Translations under genes and position numbers: made by a program
The notes under the pieces: model-generated
The model's database searches: none
Told to the model about the DNA's origin: nothing
Seen by the model: the letters and a program-made list of their open reading frames with translations, nothing else
In this document: positions 26,434 through 38,200 of the stretch, piece after piece
Position numbering within the stretch: the stretch's first letter is position 1
Layout: every line of letters starts with the position of its first letter
Assembly (NCBI RefSeq): GCF_036785885.1
Contig: NC_092329.1
Span: 2,542,001 to 2,606,000, forward strand
Length of the DNA stretch: 64,000 nt
Reading direction: 5' to 3'
Source: Coffea arabica
Lineage: Eukaryota > Streptophyta > Magnoliopsida > Gentianales > Rubiaceae

Positions 26434-29166
26434 TAGAAAGAGAAAATTTCGCGTCTGAAAAGGGAAAGTGAACAAATTTTTGCTCATATATTTACAGAAA
26501 CTCAACAAAGGAGAATAAAAATATTTTGAGGGAAAGAAAGGAAGTGGGTTCATCAAAAAAGCCTGAAAGACTCAACTTTGAACTTGGAAGCTGGAGTTTG
26601 GAGTTAGGGTTTTACTATATTTTGTTCAAAGGTAAGGATTTTCAATGTCTTTAAGCATCAATTATCAGAATTGGTTAATTGTTTTCGTTAATCTGTTTTG
26701 TAATTTTCGTGTTTTGGCTAGGTTTGGAACTTAGAGTTTTTGAAGTTAGGGTTTTTCCATTTCTGAAAGAGGGTTAAAGATTTAATTTTGTTAACATTAA
26801 GTACTGTAATTGTTTCGTTTTTTTTTGGGAATATATAGATATTTGTTTCCATGTTTGGGTTTGGCGTTTTTAATTCTATATATTGCTGCATTTATTACCT
26901 TTGGTTTCAGTAAATCTTGTACATCTATTTTCTTCCCGTATTTGTGTCTCAATTGGTTCATGTTTATGTTTATTTACATACATAGCCTAAAGATAACGTA
27001 ATTGAGAATTTCATGTATGAGTTTTCAGTTCAAGGTTTCATTTCTTCTCTGTTCATCGAAAAGGTTGAACTTTCATGGCGGCTAGAAATTCAAATCAACA
27101 CCTTTTTCTTCGTGGATTTTATAAAACCCTAGATCAGTTTTTCTTTGGCTGATTGTTTTTCGCTGAGAAAGAGGAGAAGACCCCCGGGGGGGGGGAGACC
27201 TTGTAAGTTGGTGAAATGTGGTTGCGTGGTTTTCAAAGAAAGTTTGTGATTGTGGGGGTGTTTTTCTGTGTTCTAATGTTTCTTTTCTGGATATTTTGTC
27301 CAGTTGTTTTGCTGATTCTTCCTACCAGTATAGACATAGCTGCCATTTGACCTTTTCCTCCCTGGAACAGATTGCTGGCATTTGGTGATTCGGATTGGGA
27401 AGAGTTTATTTTTATTTATTGTTTTCTCTATTTGATCTACCATCCTTTGGGAACTGGTAATTTCTTTCTACTCAATTCCCAATTCCCAATTACCTCTTCT
27501 TCTTCTTCTTCTTCTTCTGCTTTAATGATTTCTATCTTTTTGTTATTCTTTTGTTCATATTTTATTAAGAGAGTTTGTAAAGGAACGTTAATGATGTAAA
27601 TTTAACTTATTTATATTTTTATATGTGCTGCTAATTGATTCTCTTCTGTAGCTAATTTTGTCTGGATTGTTAATAACAATTCTTATGCAATCTGAAATTA
27701 TAATCTTGCGATATCTCCAAGGACCTTTCCTGGAAATGTTCAATTGTTGTTAGCTTTTGGGTTTTGAATTGGAAAGGGATTAGTTGATCCAATTAGGCAT
27801 TCAGTAACTCCAGGACATTGAATTTTTGGTGTACTATATACTAAATCTTTCTCCTAAGAGAGTATTAATGACATATTCTATGTTTAGATATCCAACAAAA
27901 TTGATACTGACTTCAATTTAATATTGGAATTACTCAGACTTTGAAGATTCATTCAGAAAATTATTTGCTAGTTAAAAAGATGCTCCTGGTGTTTCTTGTT
28001 TGCACCTTCAAATTACTTCCTTAATTACTGGATTTATTGGCCCTGTTATGTGGCCAAAGCTCAAGACCAAATGGAAAAAGTGTTTTTAAACGTCTGAGAG
28101 ACTCTTCTTCTTTGTCCAAAATTTTTGCTTCCAAGAGAGCCCTAATTTAGAAGTCCTCCGGAAAATCACGTGATGCTGATTGCTTGATGTTTGGGGATAT
28201 TTTGTGCTGCCACTTTATTTAGCCTTCATTTTTTTTTTATGTTTGAACCTTAGGTTCATTTTTTGGTTAAATAGGCCTCTTATTTGGCTTCTGTTGGTGT
28301 GTAATGTTGCAAGAGCAACAACTGAAAGCCATGCTCCGTGTGATTCTTTGGCTTCACCAGTAACTACCATGTATAACTTTCTAGCTAGATACCGGTGGAT
28401 ATCATGTTGTTAGCTGTCATGATTGTGTAGCATGGGGACTGCATTTTTTTTCAATGTTTAGACCTGTATCTTTTCCTATACTTTTTCTGGTTTAACTTGT
28501 GAAAAATTTTGACGCCAAAGCTCGGAGTATTTTTGTCCTGAATGAGATATTTAGTCTTAGGCATGGTCTTCGACAAGATCAGAAATGGTTTTTTTTTTTC
28601 AGAAGCATTACTATTCCATATTAATCTCAATTGATTCCTGATCTTTGATAGGGGCTGGTGTTTTTGGTATTACTACTTAAGGTCTTCTACATCAGGTTAC
28701 CTTAATTTGGGTTTCTTCCCCCCATTTTACCCCTTCATTTTCTTTTTTGGCAGATGAGGTCTTCACTGAAGGCATGTACTCTTAGGCATGGTCTTTTACT
28801 AGAATCAGTACAATTTTTTTTTTTTTGAAAAATTCCTAAATTAGAAACCTGTTTATTTGTCTCTTTAGTTTGGAAGAATGAGCCCTAGTTTAGGCATGTG
28901 TTTATTTGCCAAATATCTTTCCATTGACTTGGAAATGGCAATTTGATGTACTTTTCTGTTTCTCAATATTGAAGAATGAATTTGGAGTGCCAATAAGAGT
29001 TGCTCTTCTGTGTCTCAATTATGGTATGTTGTTTTGCAGGGGATCAGCGAAAGGGTTTGCTTGGCATTTCTTTGTTGCGTGGTTTGTCATTTCACCCAAG
29101 GATATCATGACATGGCTGGGATGTTTTTGAGTCCCAGAAGTTCTCTCATGTCAGATCTGTAATAAG
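26170..29166 (+). promoter_or_regulatory. 5' leader of the SUO-like gene: microsatellite exon, 2.4-kb leader intron, second leader exon
   Basis: Inferred non-coding leader. The first exon contains a (CT)n run (about 26257-26280), a poly-A run and a (GA)n run (about 26382-26428), typical of plant 5' UTRs, and ends at GTTCAAAG|GTAAGG (donor at 26632). The intron 26632-29039 is T-rich and ends TTTTGCAG. The second leader exon runs 29040-29166 into the main ATG. The transcription start is not visible. Long first introns in plant leaders often raise expression (established knowledge); applying that here is inference. Confidence 0.6.
29112..29162 (+). promoter_or_regulatory. Upstream ORFs just before the main start
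   Basis: A 16-codon ORF (ATG at 29112, MAGMFLSPRSSLMSDL, TAA at 29160-29162) ends four bases before the main ATG at 29167. A second, 7-codon uORF (MTWLGCF) starts at 29107 in another frame and ends at 29130. Such uORFs commonly lower translation of the downstream frame. Confidence 0.6.
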
Positions 29167-31341
29167 ATGGAGACCCATGCATGCTGTCCAGAAAGTAGCT
29201 CCCCAATACAAATTTGCAGTTCCACAGTAGTAAAACAAGATACTCCCATTGAGCAGATTAGTGGGTCTAGGTTAGAGTACACTAGTGATGCAGAGCAACA
29301 TCAGAAAATTGGAAGTGCTCCTAAGAAATTGGAGGTAGACAGAGACTCGGGGGTATCAGAAGATGCTGCAAATGCTGTGGGTGGTGCTTCAGAATCGGGA
29401 TTACAGGGAAACACTGATACGGAAATCCAAGACCCTTGTAGGAAAACTTCCTCTCTCGGTGATGTTAGTGCAGTTAAGTCTGGGGGAAAAAGTGGGATTA
29501 GTGATTGTACGGCTGCAAATGACCACAGAAGCACAGTAGTTCGTGGCAAATGTGGAACTGATGAGTGTGGAACATTTTTGTCTAGGATAGAAGGTGTTAG
29601 GGAGATTGACAGAGTTGAGGAGCACATTAGTGATGAAAGTGAGGATCATCCAGCTGAGTTTTCGGAATCTGGTAGAGATCCTAATGTGGTTCCAAATAGA
29701 TCTGACACTGATCTAGATTATGATAATTTCGATGCAATAGAAGTTGCTCGACTAGTTGCCATAGAGGTGAAGAGAGAAGTGGACTGCAGAGAAAATAGCG
29801 GCTCTTCTTCTGATAGAGTACCAGGAGGTGAAATTCAGCAGCCAGACAGCCCAGACTCTGCATGTGGGCCTCAAAAACATGCCCAGGAAGACTCAGCTGG
29901 GGAGGTGCCAACTGCACCAGATCTGGCAGCTGAAGCTTCATCACTTAGGGAAGAAGAGCGAGCAACTAGTGCAGGAAGTCTGGATGCTGAACCAATAAAT
30001 GGGGGGCCTGAAATGGAATGCTCTCAGGTCACTGATGTGGCTCAAGAATTACCGGCCAATCCTGAAAGAGGTCTTTGCAATTTTGACTTGAATCAGGAAG
30101 TTTGCTCAGATGATGTAGATCGCCCGGAAAATCCAAGCTCTATGCCTATTTCCATTGTTTCTGCTTCAAGGGCTGCAGCAGCTCCTGGAATGCCAGTTGC
30201 ACCACTGCAGTTTGAGGGTGCTCTTGGATGGAAAGGATCTGCTGCCACAAGTGCTTTCCGCCCAGCATCACCTCGCCGAATTCCTGAAGCAGATAAGGCT
30301 CATTCAACTGGAGGAAGCAACAGTAGCTCAAAACAGCGTGATGGCTGTTTGGATATTGATCTGAATGCAGATGAAAGTTTATATGAAAAACCTACAGATC
30401 CTTTGTTGCAAAAACAGATTCCAGTGTCATCTGGGTTGCCTTCCGGGGAATCTTCTGTTGAAGCAAGTCCAAGACGATTAGAAAGGATTGAATTGGATCT
30501 CAACCGTGTGAGTGATGATGGTGTTGCTCCATCGGACTGGCGGACAGAGGGACTGGTCCTTCAGCAGAGGAATGGCTATCAGAGTCGATCTCCTTCATCA
30601 TCATCATCGTCTAGGCAACCTTCTCTGAGGAATATTGATCTGAATCTGAGCGATCAGCCATCTTCCATGAATGACTCTTCAGATCATCCCTTTCTAAGCA
30701 AGTTATCTCAAAGTTTTAACGCACCTGGTGCCAAAAGATCTGATGACTCTGTGATATCCATCATGGGCATGCGGGTGGAGGTGAACCGAAAAGATCCTCA
30801 ATCTCTGCCTTCACTGAATGGGAGGAGTCTAGAGCCTGCACTTGATGCCAATGTGGGAAGAACAGGGGGTCTTCTTGGACCTACTGTTCCATATACTCAT
30901 TCTCCAGTATATGGTTACAGTGGGCCCACTGTGGCTTTCTCCTCAGCAATGTATGGGCCTGGTGGCCCCATTCCATACATGTTGGATTCTAGAGGAACGC
31001 CTATCCCTCAAGTTATGGGCTCGGCTCCAGCTCTTCCTCCTGTCTTTTCCCACCAGCCAATTTTACTGGGCATGACTGGCACACCTGCTTTAAATGGAGC
31101 TGGGCCTCCTCGGAATAGCTTTGACCTGAACTCCGGTCTGATACTTGAGGGAGGAAACAGAGACACTGGAGGCTTAAGACAATATTTGAACCCAGGACAG
31201 CCCAGGTTGATGGATGACCCCTTCAATTCTACTAATTCACAAGCATCGACGAGTTCGGGTGCTGGTGTGAAACGCAAAGAACCAGATAGCGGGTGGGAGC
31301 TTTACCCAAGTATTAAACACAATCCACCCCCATGGAAATAG
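29167..31341 (+). CDS. SUO/At4g24200-like protein, C-terminal-type region only, rich in DLN motifs
   Basis: Single uninterrupted 724-codon exon ending TAG, with poly(A) signal AATAAA at 31462. The N-terminal half is acidic and Ser-rich. From about residue 305 come NFDLNQEV, then APLQFEGALGWKGSAATSAF and RPASPRR, LDIDLN, IELDLNRV, NIDLNLSD, a Pro/Gly/Tyr-rich stretch, SFDLNSGL, and a basic C-terminus VKRKEPDSGWELYP. This order matches what I recall of the C-terminal part of Arabidopsis SUO and At4g24200, which carry BAH and/or TFIIS N-terminal domains upstream. No such domain is encoded here, and the upstream exons look non-coding. The five DLN/LxLxL-type motifs resemble EAR repression motifs, suggesting a nuclear corepressor-binding role (inference). 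It may be a truncated paralogue or a lineage form lacking the TFIIS part. Confidence 0.75.
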   Translation: METHACCPESSSPIQICSSTVVKQDTPIEQISGSRLEYTSDAEQHQKIGSAPKKLEVDRDSGVSEDAANAVGGASESGLQGNTDTEIQDPCRKTSSLGDVSAVKSGGKSGISDCTAANDHRSTVVRGKCGTDECGTFLSRIEGVREIDRVEEHISDESEDHPAEFSESGRDPNVVPNRSDTDLDYDNFDAIEVARLVAIEVKREVDCRENSGSSSDRVPGGEIQQPDSPDSACGPQKHAQEDSAGEVPTAPDLAAEASSLREEERATSAGSLDAEPINGGPEMECSQVTDVAQELPANPERGLCNFDLNQEVCSDDVDRPENPSSMPISIVSASRAAAAPGMPVAPLQFEGALGWKGSAATSAFRPASPRRIPEADKAHSTGGSNSSSKQRDGCLDIDLNADESLYEKPTDPLLQKQIPVSSGLPSGESSVEASPRRLERIELDLNRVSDDGVAPSDWRTEGLVLQQRNGYQSRSPSSSSSSRQPSLRNIDLNLSDQPSSMNDSSDHPFLSKLSQSFNAPGAKRSDDSVISIMGMRVEVNRKDPQSLPSLNGRSLEPALDANVGRTGGLLGPTVPYTHSPVYGYSGPTVAFSSAMYGPGGPIPYMLDSRGTPIPQVMGSAPALPPVFSHQPILLGMTGTPALNGAGPPRNSFDLNSGLILEGGNRDTGGLRQYLNPGQPRLMDDPFNSTNSQASTSSGAGVKRKEPDSGWELYPSIKHNPPPWK

Positions 31342-32764
31342 TGTGAAGTTTCCCTTTCTTGGTATGAATGAACACGGGTAGTGGACTTACAGCCTAAGTT
31401 ATCGAGATAGGAGGAATTTGTACAAACAGTTTAGGAGGTGGCGGCGGGTTTGACAGAATTGAATAAAGAGGGGGATAGCGGAGAGGTCATATGATTTATG
31501 AAATTTATGCCCAAAAGGTGATTAGGTTTTAGGCTTAATTGTTTCACAATGTCTAAAAGAATTTCTTGCTTTTTCTCTTGCATTCCATAGAAAGCCATTG
31601 TTGCTACAGAGAACTGTGTTAGTTGTAGCCCTGATCCTTAATATATATCAACGAAAGTTTTACAGGAGGGGGTACCAATCAGGCATTGTGCACTCTCACA
31701 ATGCCAGCCATATATGTCTCTGGTGGACAACCTGGAATACAAACACAGAAATTCACATGGATGGTGGTCTTTTCTGATACCCATGTTTCTCTTGACCGTT
31801 AGTTTTGTCATCAGTTTGACTGCTAACTAGGAAAGCCATCTGCTCTGCCTTAAAATTTGTTTCCGTCTGCCCGAAAGTTCTGTCGGACCGATCATATTCT
31901 GCGACCGACAAAGCGACAAACCAGGTCTGTTTGGTAACTCTATTTAAGGCTCGTAAACTCCCATCCATGAACTGGCCGCGTCAGGTTTGAACTCTTCGCA
32001 AGTCTAGTCTTTGAAGTTTTGAAGTTCTTCACGAGTCTAGACCGCGAGGAAATTGCACATCTGTAATTCAGAATGCATTAGATGAGGGTAAAACAAATCC
32101 GTTTCATTCATTTCACTAGTTTAGTAACGGGGTATCAAACGCTCTACGACGAAATGGGAAAGCAGGGACGACGATTACAGTCGAATCGGAGCTATTTGTT
32201 TGGAGACTAAGCAACTAGTACGATCATTATTCTTTCGAAAAAATTCTCGAAATAAGGTGCCGTCCTTTCACACTTCCTCCTTGCCTGCGTGACTAAAACC
32301 AGTGAAAATTTTCATCAACTAAATGCAACATATGCATCGACTAATAAAGCAGAAACAACAGAATCAGAGGCCCAATTAATTCATGATTGTCTCCAACAAA
32401 AAAAAAATGAAGAAGAAGAAAAACTTTGTTTGCCAAGCTAATAAACGAGGAATTTTTTTTTTTTTTTTTTTACTTCGATTCCCAAGTGGCTTGAGTTTAC
32501 AAAAAGTCGCCAAGGATGATATCATGAGTTTGCTACTCACTACCTGAATAATTAGAGGTAAGACGTAAAACACTGTTTATGCAAAAATGAATGTACAGAA
32601 GTGAATAATTAATCACCGTCCACTGAGAAACACTTACAGCTATATTACAGCCCTACTACAATTTAAAAAAATATATATTTGCACAAGGTCGGTCAGATGT
32701 AATTCTGAAACAAAAAACGCATCTCTACTTTCAGTGTAATCTAATCTCTCTTCTGCTTGTTCTG
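31342..32764. other. Intergenic between convergent SUO-like gene and RH28 locus
   Basis: Contains the 3' UTR and AATAAA (31462-31467) of the SUO-like gene and, on the other strand, the expected 3' flank of the RH28 locus. Short open frames here show no recognisable domain. Confidence 0.5.
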
Positions 32765-35079
32765 CTACCTCCGTTTGTACCTGCATCAGTAACAATGGTC
32801 TTAAGAACACATTTTGAATAGCATTGCTATCCCGCATTGCCCATTACTAACTTCCAGGCCCATGCAGAAGATCAAACTGCTACTGCCCAACTCAAGCAAC
32901 AAGCTCAAGTCAATACATATGTGACAATATGATATACTCTCCAACCTCTGACGTCCAAAAATCTTAACATTAGGCATAACCAGATCCTATGTTTTAGTCA
33001 CGAGGCAGAGTTTATCTTTGGAGTACTCAGCATTCGGCCAGTGTATCAAGACTCTACATATAGGATATGACAAGAGAAACATGACCAGATTCATACCTTG
33101 ACTTGCTTTTGAATGAGGATTTCTTCTTCCCACCTCCTTGGGGGTTTCTTTTCTGTTTTTTCTCACTCATGTCACTCTGAAAAAGCTCCCGCATCTCTTC
33201 CATTCTAGATTGGGTTTTCTGGGAAGAGGATGTTTGGATTTCTTTTCCACCCTTCTTGTAATTTTTCCAGCGTCAGTAGCCCTTTTCACAGCTTTCACAG
33301 CTTTTGCCCGCCGATAAGCTAAATCAACAAGGGAAATTCCAGCATTCTCTTTCTTACTTTTGTCATTGCCCTGGAGGGGAAAAAAATGATTGCTAAACCC
33401 AATACGCGAGAAACTAGCTATAAGAACAAAAGACAGTCAATTAAAGAACTGTAAATGATAACACTGGCAAAGAAAGTAAAGCAGGTCAGCAACAAAGGAA
33501 GCTACAACGTGCATGCAATCATAGCAAGAATTTAGTCATAAACAGTCAGAGGCAAAAAGTAAAGAGCAAGTGTACATACCTGGAGAACTTCACTGTCATC
33601 TTCCAGTTTCTCTCTAGCTGCTTCAAACTTCCTCCTTTTCTTTCTAGGAAGATTTTTCTGAAGAAAACAATCAGATAAAAATGTGTATGGACAACTTAGG
33701 CCAACAATTTTGTACTTGTGTCAATAAAAGATAATACGAACCTCCCTATCTCGCTTTCTTTTTTCTTTCATCTTAAGATCTTCAGCTTGTTCAGCACTAA
33801 CTAGCTCATTTCCAAGATGCTTCCTATTTTGCAACAATTCCTAGCAACAGAAATCAACATGTTATCTCCGTATCAAATACTTTCCGCCACAACCTTGCAT
33901 TAAGGAGACAAACCGAATCCAGAGTCCATGACTCAACCAAATACCATTAATGAGAATTAGTCTTGTCCATGCAAGTATAAAAGCAAAAATGGAAGATTCA
34001 AGCAACAAACAAATTCAAAAACTACAAACTATAGGGAAGCTAGCAAACTTGATGTTTTATAAACATGGGTCCCATGGGGGAATAGTCAAGAAAAAATAAT
34101 GTATGTGCAGCAAAATCAATTGCAAGGTTTCAAGCAAAGCTGAGGGTACTAAATCATGATCCGTATTTATGAAACCAATACGGGTCTGGCACAAAGGAGT
34201 AGGCTATGGCATCTGACCCTTTCCGACACAACGCCTTACAACTGCAGCAATCTCATGAATCCTGTTTGCCATTATGGAGAAACAAAAATGGGTTCACAAA
34301 AATAACAGAAACCCTCTACAAAGAGAAAATGAGAAGGAAGAAATGGAAATTCTGGACAAATGTCACAATTTTCACATGAGGTCCTTGAGACAAGTGCTAC
34401 TGTTGCGGCAAAGCCAGAATACCTGATTCTAGGGGCAACAAGTCACCTAAGCATTATTTCTGTGAGAATAGTTGAAACAAAATAGGAGAATAAGCAGATG
34501 ACGGAATCCCAGGAGGGAAAGTTGAATTTTTGCAACGAGATGATTATCAAAATCTTCAAGGAAAGAAAAAGGAGCATCAGTGATGATGATTAAGATTCTT
34601 GAGAGGTGGCTGAGAGTGGCGGCTGTGTGTTTTCATTCAAGGTGAAAGATGACAGTGAACAGTGGTCATGCTGCGATGAGAGAAAAAATGTGTTGAAGAC
34701 TGAGTTGGGAATTAGGATTTGGGGCTGATGATGAAGATGAAAGCTTGAGGAGTGTGTTGGCTATGTTGTTTTTAGGGCAATTGAGGAGTGAGGAAGAGGA
34801 CATTGATTAGCCATGTTTGGGCCTTTCCTCAAATTTGTTTTGGGACTTTGGACTTTGAGCAATATTTGGGCCCTAAGAAAAAACAAATGGGCTAGTTATT
34901 AGATTTGCTTTTGGGATGAAAAAAACAAACAGACTACCAACTTTCACAATATAGACCCTGTGAAAATAACAAACGATTTTTCTATTTGTTTCATACTAAA
35001 TATAGAGTATAAGCAGAGAAACTAAGAAAACGAGGTCAGAAAAAGGTGTCCACAGCTAAAAACCACAGTACCAGAAGTG

Positions 35080-35200
35080 TGGTATGTTTCCAACTGATCA
35101 ATAACACACAAAAACAACAGAGACAATAATGGATTCAGTATGGTATGTTTCCAACTGATCAATAACACACAAAAACAACAGAGACAATAATGGATTCAGC
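35080..35200. repeat. 61-bp tandem duplication in an RH28-locus intron
   Basis: TGGTATGTTTCCAACTGATC starts at 35080 and again at 35141. The two copies are almost identical over the full 61 bp, indicating a recent duplication. Confidence 0.9.
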
Positions 35201-38200
35201 AGTTCCAAAGGCCTCGACGGATAGTAAACCAATTCTAATGAACATTCTCTTATTCCCCACATAATGACTTAAAAAATGATCAAATTTAAATCTTCATAGA
35301 CCCAAGTAGTGAAGCTTGAATAGCGTAGCAAAGCATTCAAATCAGCACAACAATAGTCAAGACCAATGATCCACAAACCATCCAAGTATCTCATCATCAA
35401 AATTGAAGCATAGATTCATACTTCCATAGTATCCCCATGGAAAGTTGAAACTTACCTTGGCCGCCTTTGCAACAAGCTTTTTCTCCTTTTCAGTAGCAAA
35501 CCAAGTTCTTTTAGGGCGTGAGTAAATTTCATCTTTATGTGCAATCATGTTTTCAGCCTGCAATGCATTGAGGAATTCTTCTTAATATTTGTCAAAATGA
35601 TACCACAAAAGATATGTGTCTTGATCCAGCAGGCAACAATGCAGGTGCCATGGAAACAAGTCACAACAGTTTTCAGATGATGCTGGTGCCAGAATAAAGT
35701 ATTGTCTACTTTCAAGTCAACTGTTTCACAAAATATACCACGAACAAGCAAGTTGTTCTCATAAATATCAAAATGGAAACTAGAAGAAAGGAAAGGTGAT
35801 TAACCTTAGCGGCTTCCATTTCTGCTTTTCTCAAAGCCATTTCTTCCCTGCAAAAACCAAATTGATGTTGAAACAAAAGACACAAGCTCAATAAAATACA
35901 GGTTAGTGTTAGAATATTGAGAAACCTCTCTTCTTAAAGAATTTCGGCAACTTGCTCTTCCATTTGCTCAATCATTTGAGACCACTTAGTTATGGTCTGC
36001 TCTGCCACAATTCGGCTCTTCAACCTGGACCCAGCTCTTTTAACCTGCCAGAATGTATCACATTTACATTTACCAGCATAAACATCCTTCTCAAGCAAAG
36101 AATGTACCATCTCTCTTTCAGGTCTAAACTACTAAAGAAAAAGGAGGGGAAAAAAAAAGAACACCCTGTTGCATCACCAAAATCATCTGACATGAACTTC
36201 TCATGTAGTGATTCATTCACAAGGACCGACACTGATTGATTGGCATATTTCTCATTCAAAAATGCAGCAGGGTATCAATCAAGGGGGAAAGGCTTAACGT
36301 TAATATAGAGTTACAAAAATCTTAAGAACCATGAAATTACTCAAATTAGTGGCTAAAAGCTTGAGAGGTATCAGCAGGTATGTTGCAGTCCAAGATGGCA
36401 TCACATTGCAGACAAAAGAATCACAGCCAAAACCAGCTACTTGCAGGCAAGATCTCAAAACCATTTTTACCTTTTTGCCTTTAGAAAAGTGTGGCTTGTG
36501 GGCATGACCAAAATCCAAAATGGTTCTGACTTGTAGTGCAATATTGAGTTTCAATCATAGAAATTTCCCCCGTCACTAGATGTAATGGACCATAGCAATA
36601 TCATATTAAGTTAAAATACAATCACCAATCACAAGAAGACCTTCTCACTGAAGCATAAAAATCATAAACATGCACAAAATGCAAAGCATTCTACAATTGC
36701 AACTCTGCAAAAAGAAGATGAGGCTCTTACAATGGCTTTCAGAAGAGACCGATCATTGTCAGTCACAAAAGTAACAGCATACCCTTCCCTACCAGCTCTA
36801 GCAGTACGACCGACTCGATGAACATAACTGGAAATAAAATTAAGAAGAAAAAATTAACAGAACAGACAGAATTCAAAGATACAATCAATCCAAAGAAATT
36901 CAATTCTCAGAGACCAGGGAAGGCTCCAAAGAACAACATGTGCATAGAAGAAACTGCATATGGCTGCATACAAATACGGAATCAAGAAGAGTAAAACAAT
37001 TGAAATCATGTAATTCCAAGCAATTTTTTGGGGGGACCAATATTACTAATCTTGTAAGGTCGCGAGGACATGCAAAATTGACAACTGTTTGGACTCCAAT
37101 AATGTCAAGTCCCTAAAAAAAGAAAAGAAGTTAGGCCATAAGCACATGATATTTTAAATTTGTGTTTTAACTGCGCTGCCGAGTTTTCAGACTGTACAAT
37201 ATAGACAGAATAAAGAATTGAATGCAATGCTAAAATAAAACCCTACAAAAGATGGACTAATTATCTTACTCGAGCAGCAACATCAGTTGCAATAAAAAAA
37301 TCCACTTGTTGCTTCCGAAAAAGTTCCAGAGCCTACAGAAAAAGCACCAATGAGAATATGCTAGCTGAACAGTTACAAAGTAACCTACTTTAATTTTTAA
37401 AGCAGGATGCAGGATGCAAAGTCTCATGTCTAGGCGTTGAGCCTGGGTCAGATTTTCATGAAGCTCAGAAGCTTTTAAGCCAGCCAACCCAAACAAAATT
37501 TTCAACCGATGGGCAGCCTGCTTTGTCCCACTGCCACATGAAAATGAAATTTCTGAGAAAATGTAGACTTAAATCAACACTAACCAGTGTTAAGACCTGG
37601 AAGGTTCTCAATTATCTGAACTCATAACATGGATGATGTAAACATAAAACATACACTCGAATAACCTATTTATCAACCATATTTATACATCAGGAGTTGA
37701 ACAAAAATTTAACGAATGAACTCGTATCACTTTATCTGCGGAAACCTGAAAATAATGACTTTAGATGTGAATGTCCTAGAGCACAGAGCAAGAAGTACTG
37801 CCTCCTGATTCTCTTCACGCATCCGGCGTATCCTAACCACCCTACATAAATGCAGAACAGGATAATAACTTCGCAGTGTCTAAAGAAAACTAAGTTTTTC
37901 AGAAAACCAGTTGACATGGTGAAGAAAATGAATAGCGATGTAGTACACAATAAAAATACAAGGCTCTGAGAACCCTTTGCCATGAGCATAAGCTGCTAAG
38001 TGCCAAAGCATCTCTGGGATGACTTACTCTTCATTTAAAGTTGCTGGCCTTTTTGTGGATGGATCGGCTGAAAGTCGCAGAGGTTTGTTCAAGGATAGCT
38101 TGATAAGCTTATCAACTTCCTCTGTCATGGTAGCTGAAAATAGCATGGTCTGTCTACGTTTAGGACACAGTCTTACCTGAGACAAGCCCTCCAATAATCA

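Noticed and set aside
26170-26556. Arg/Glu and Ser/Leu repeat open frames on both strands
   Set aside because: They are translations of the (CT)n and (GA)n microsatellites in a leader exon.
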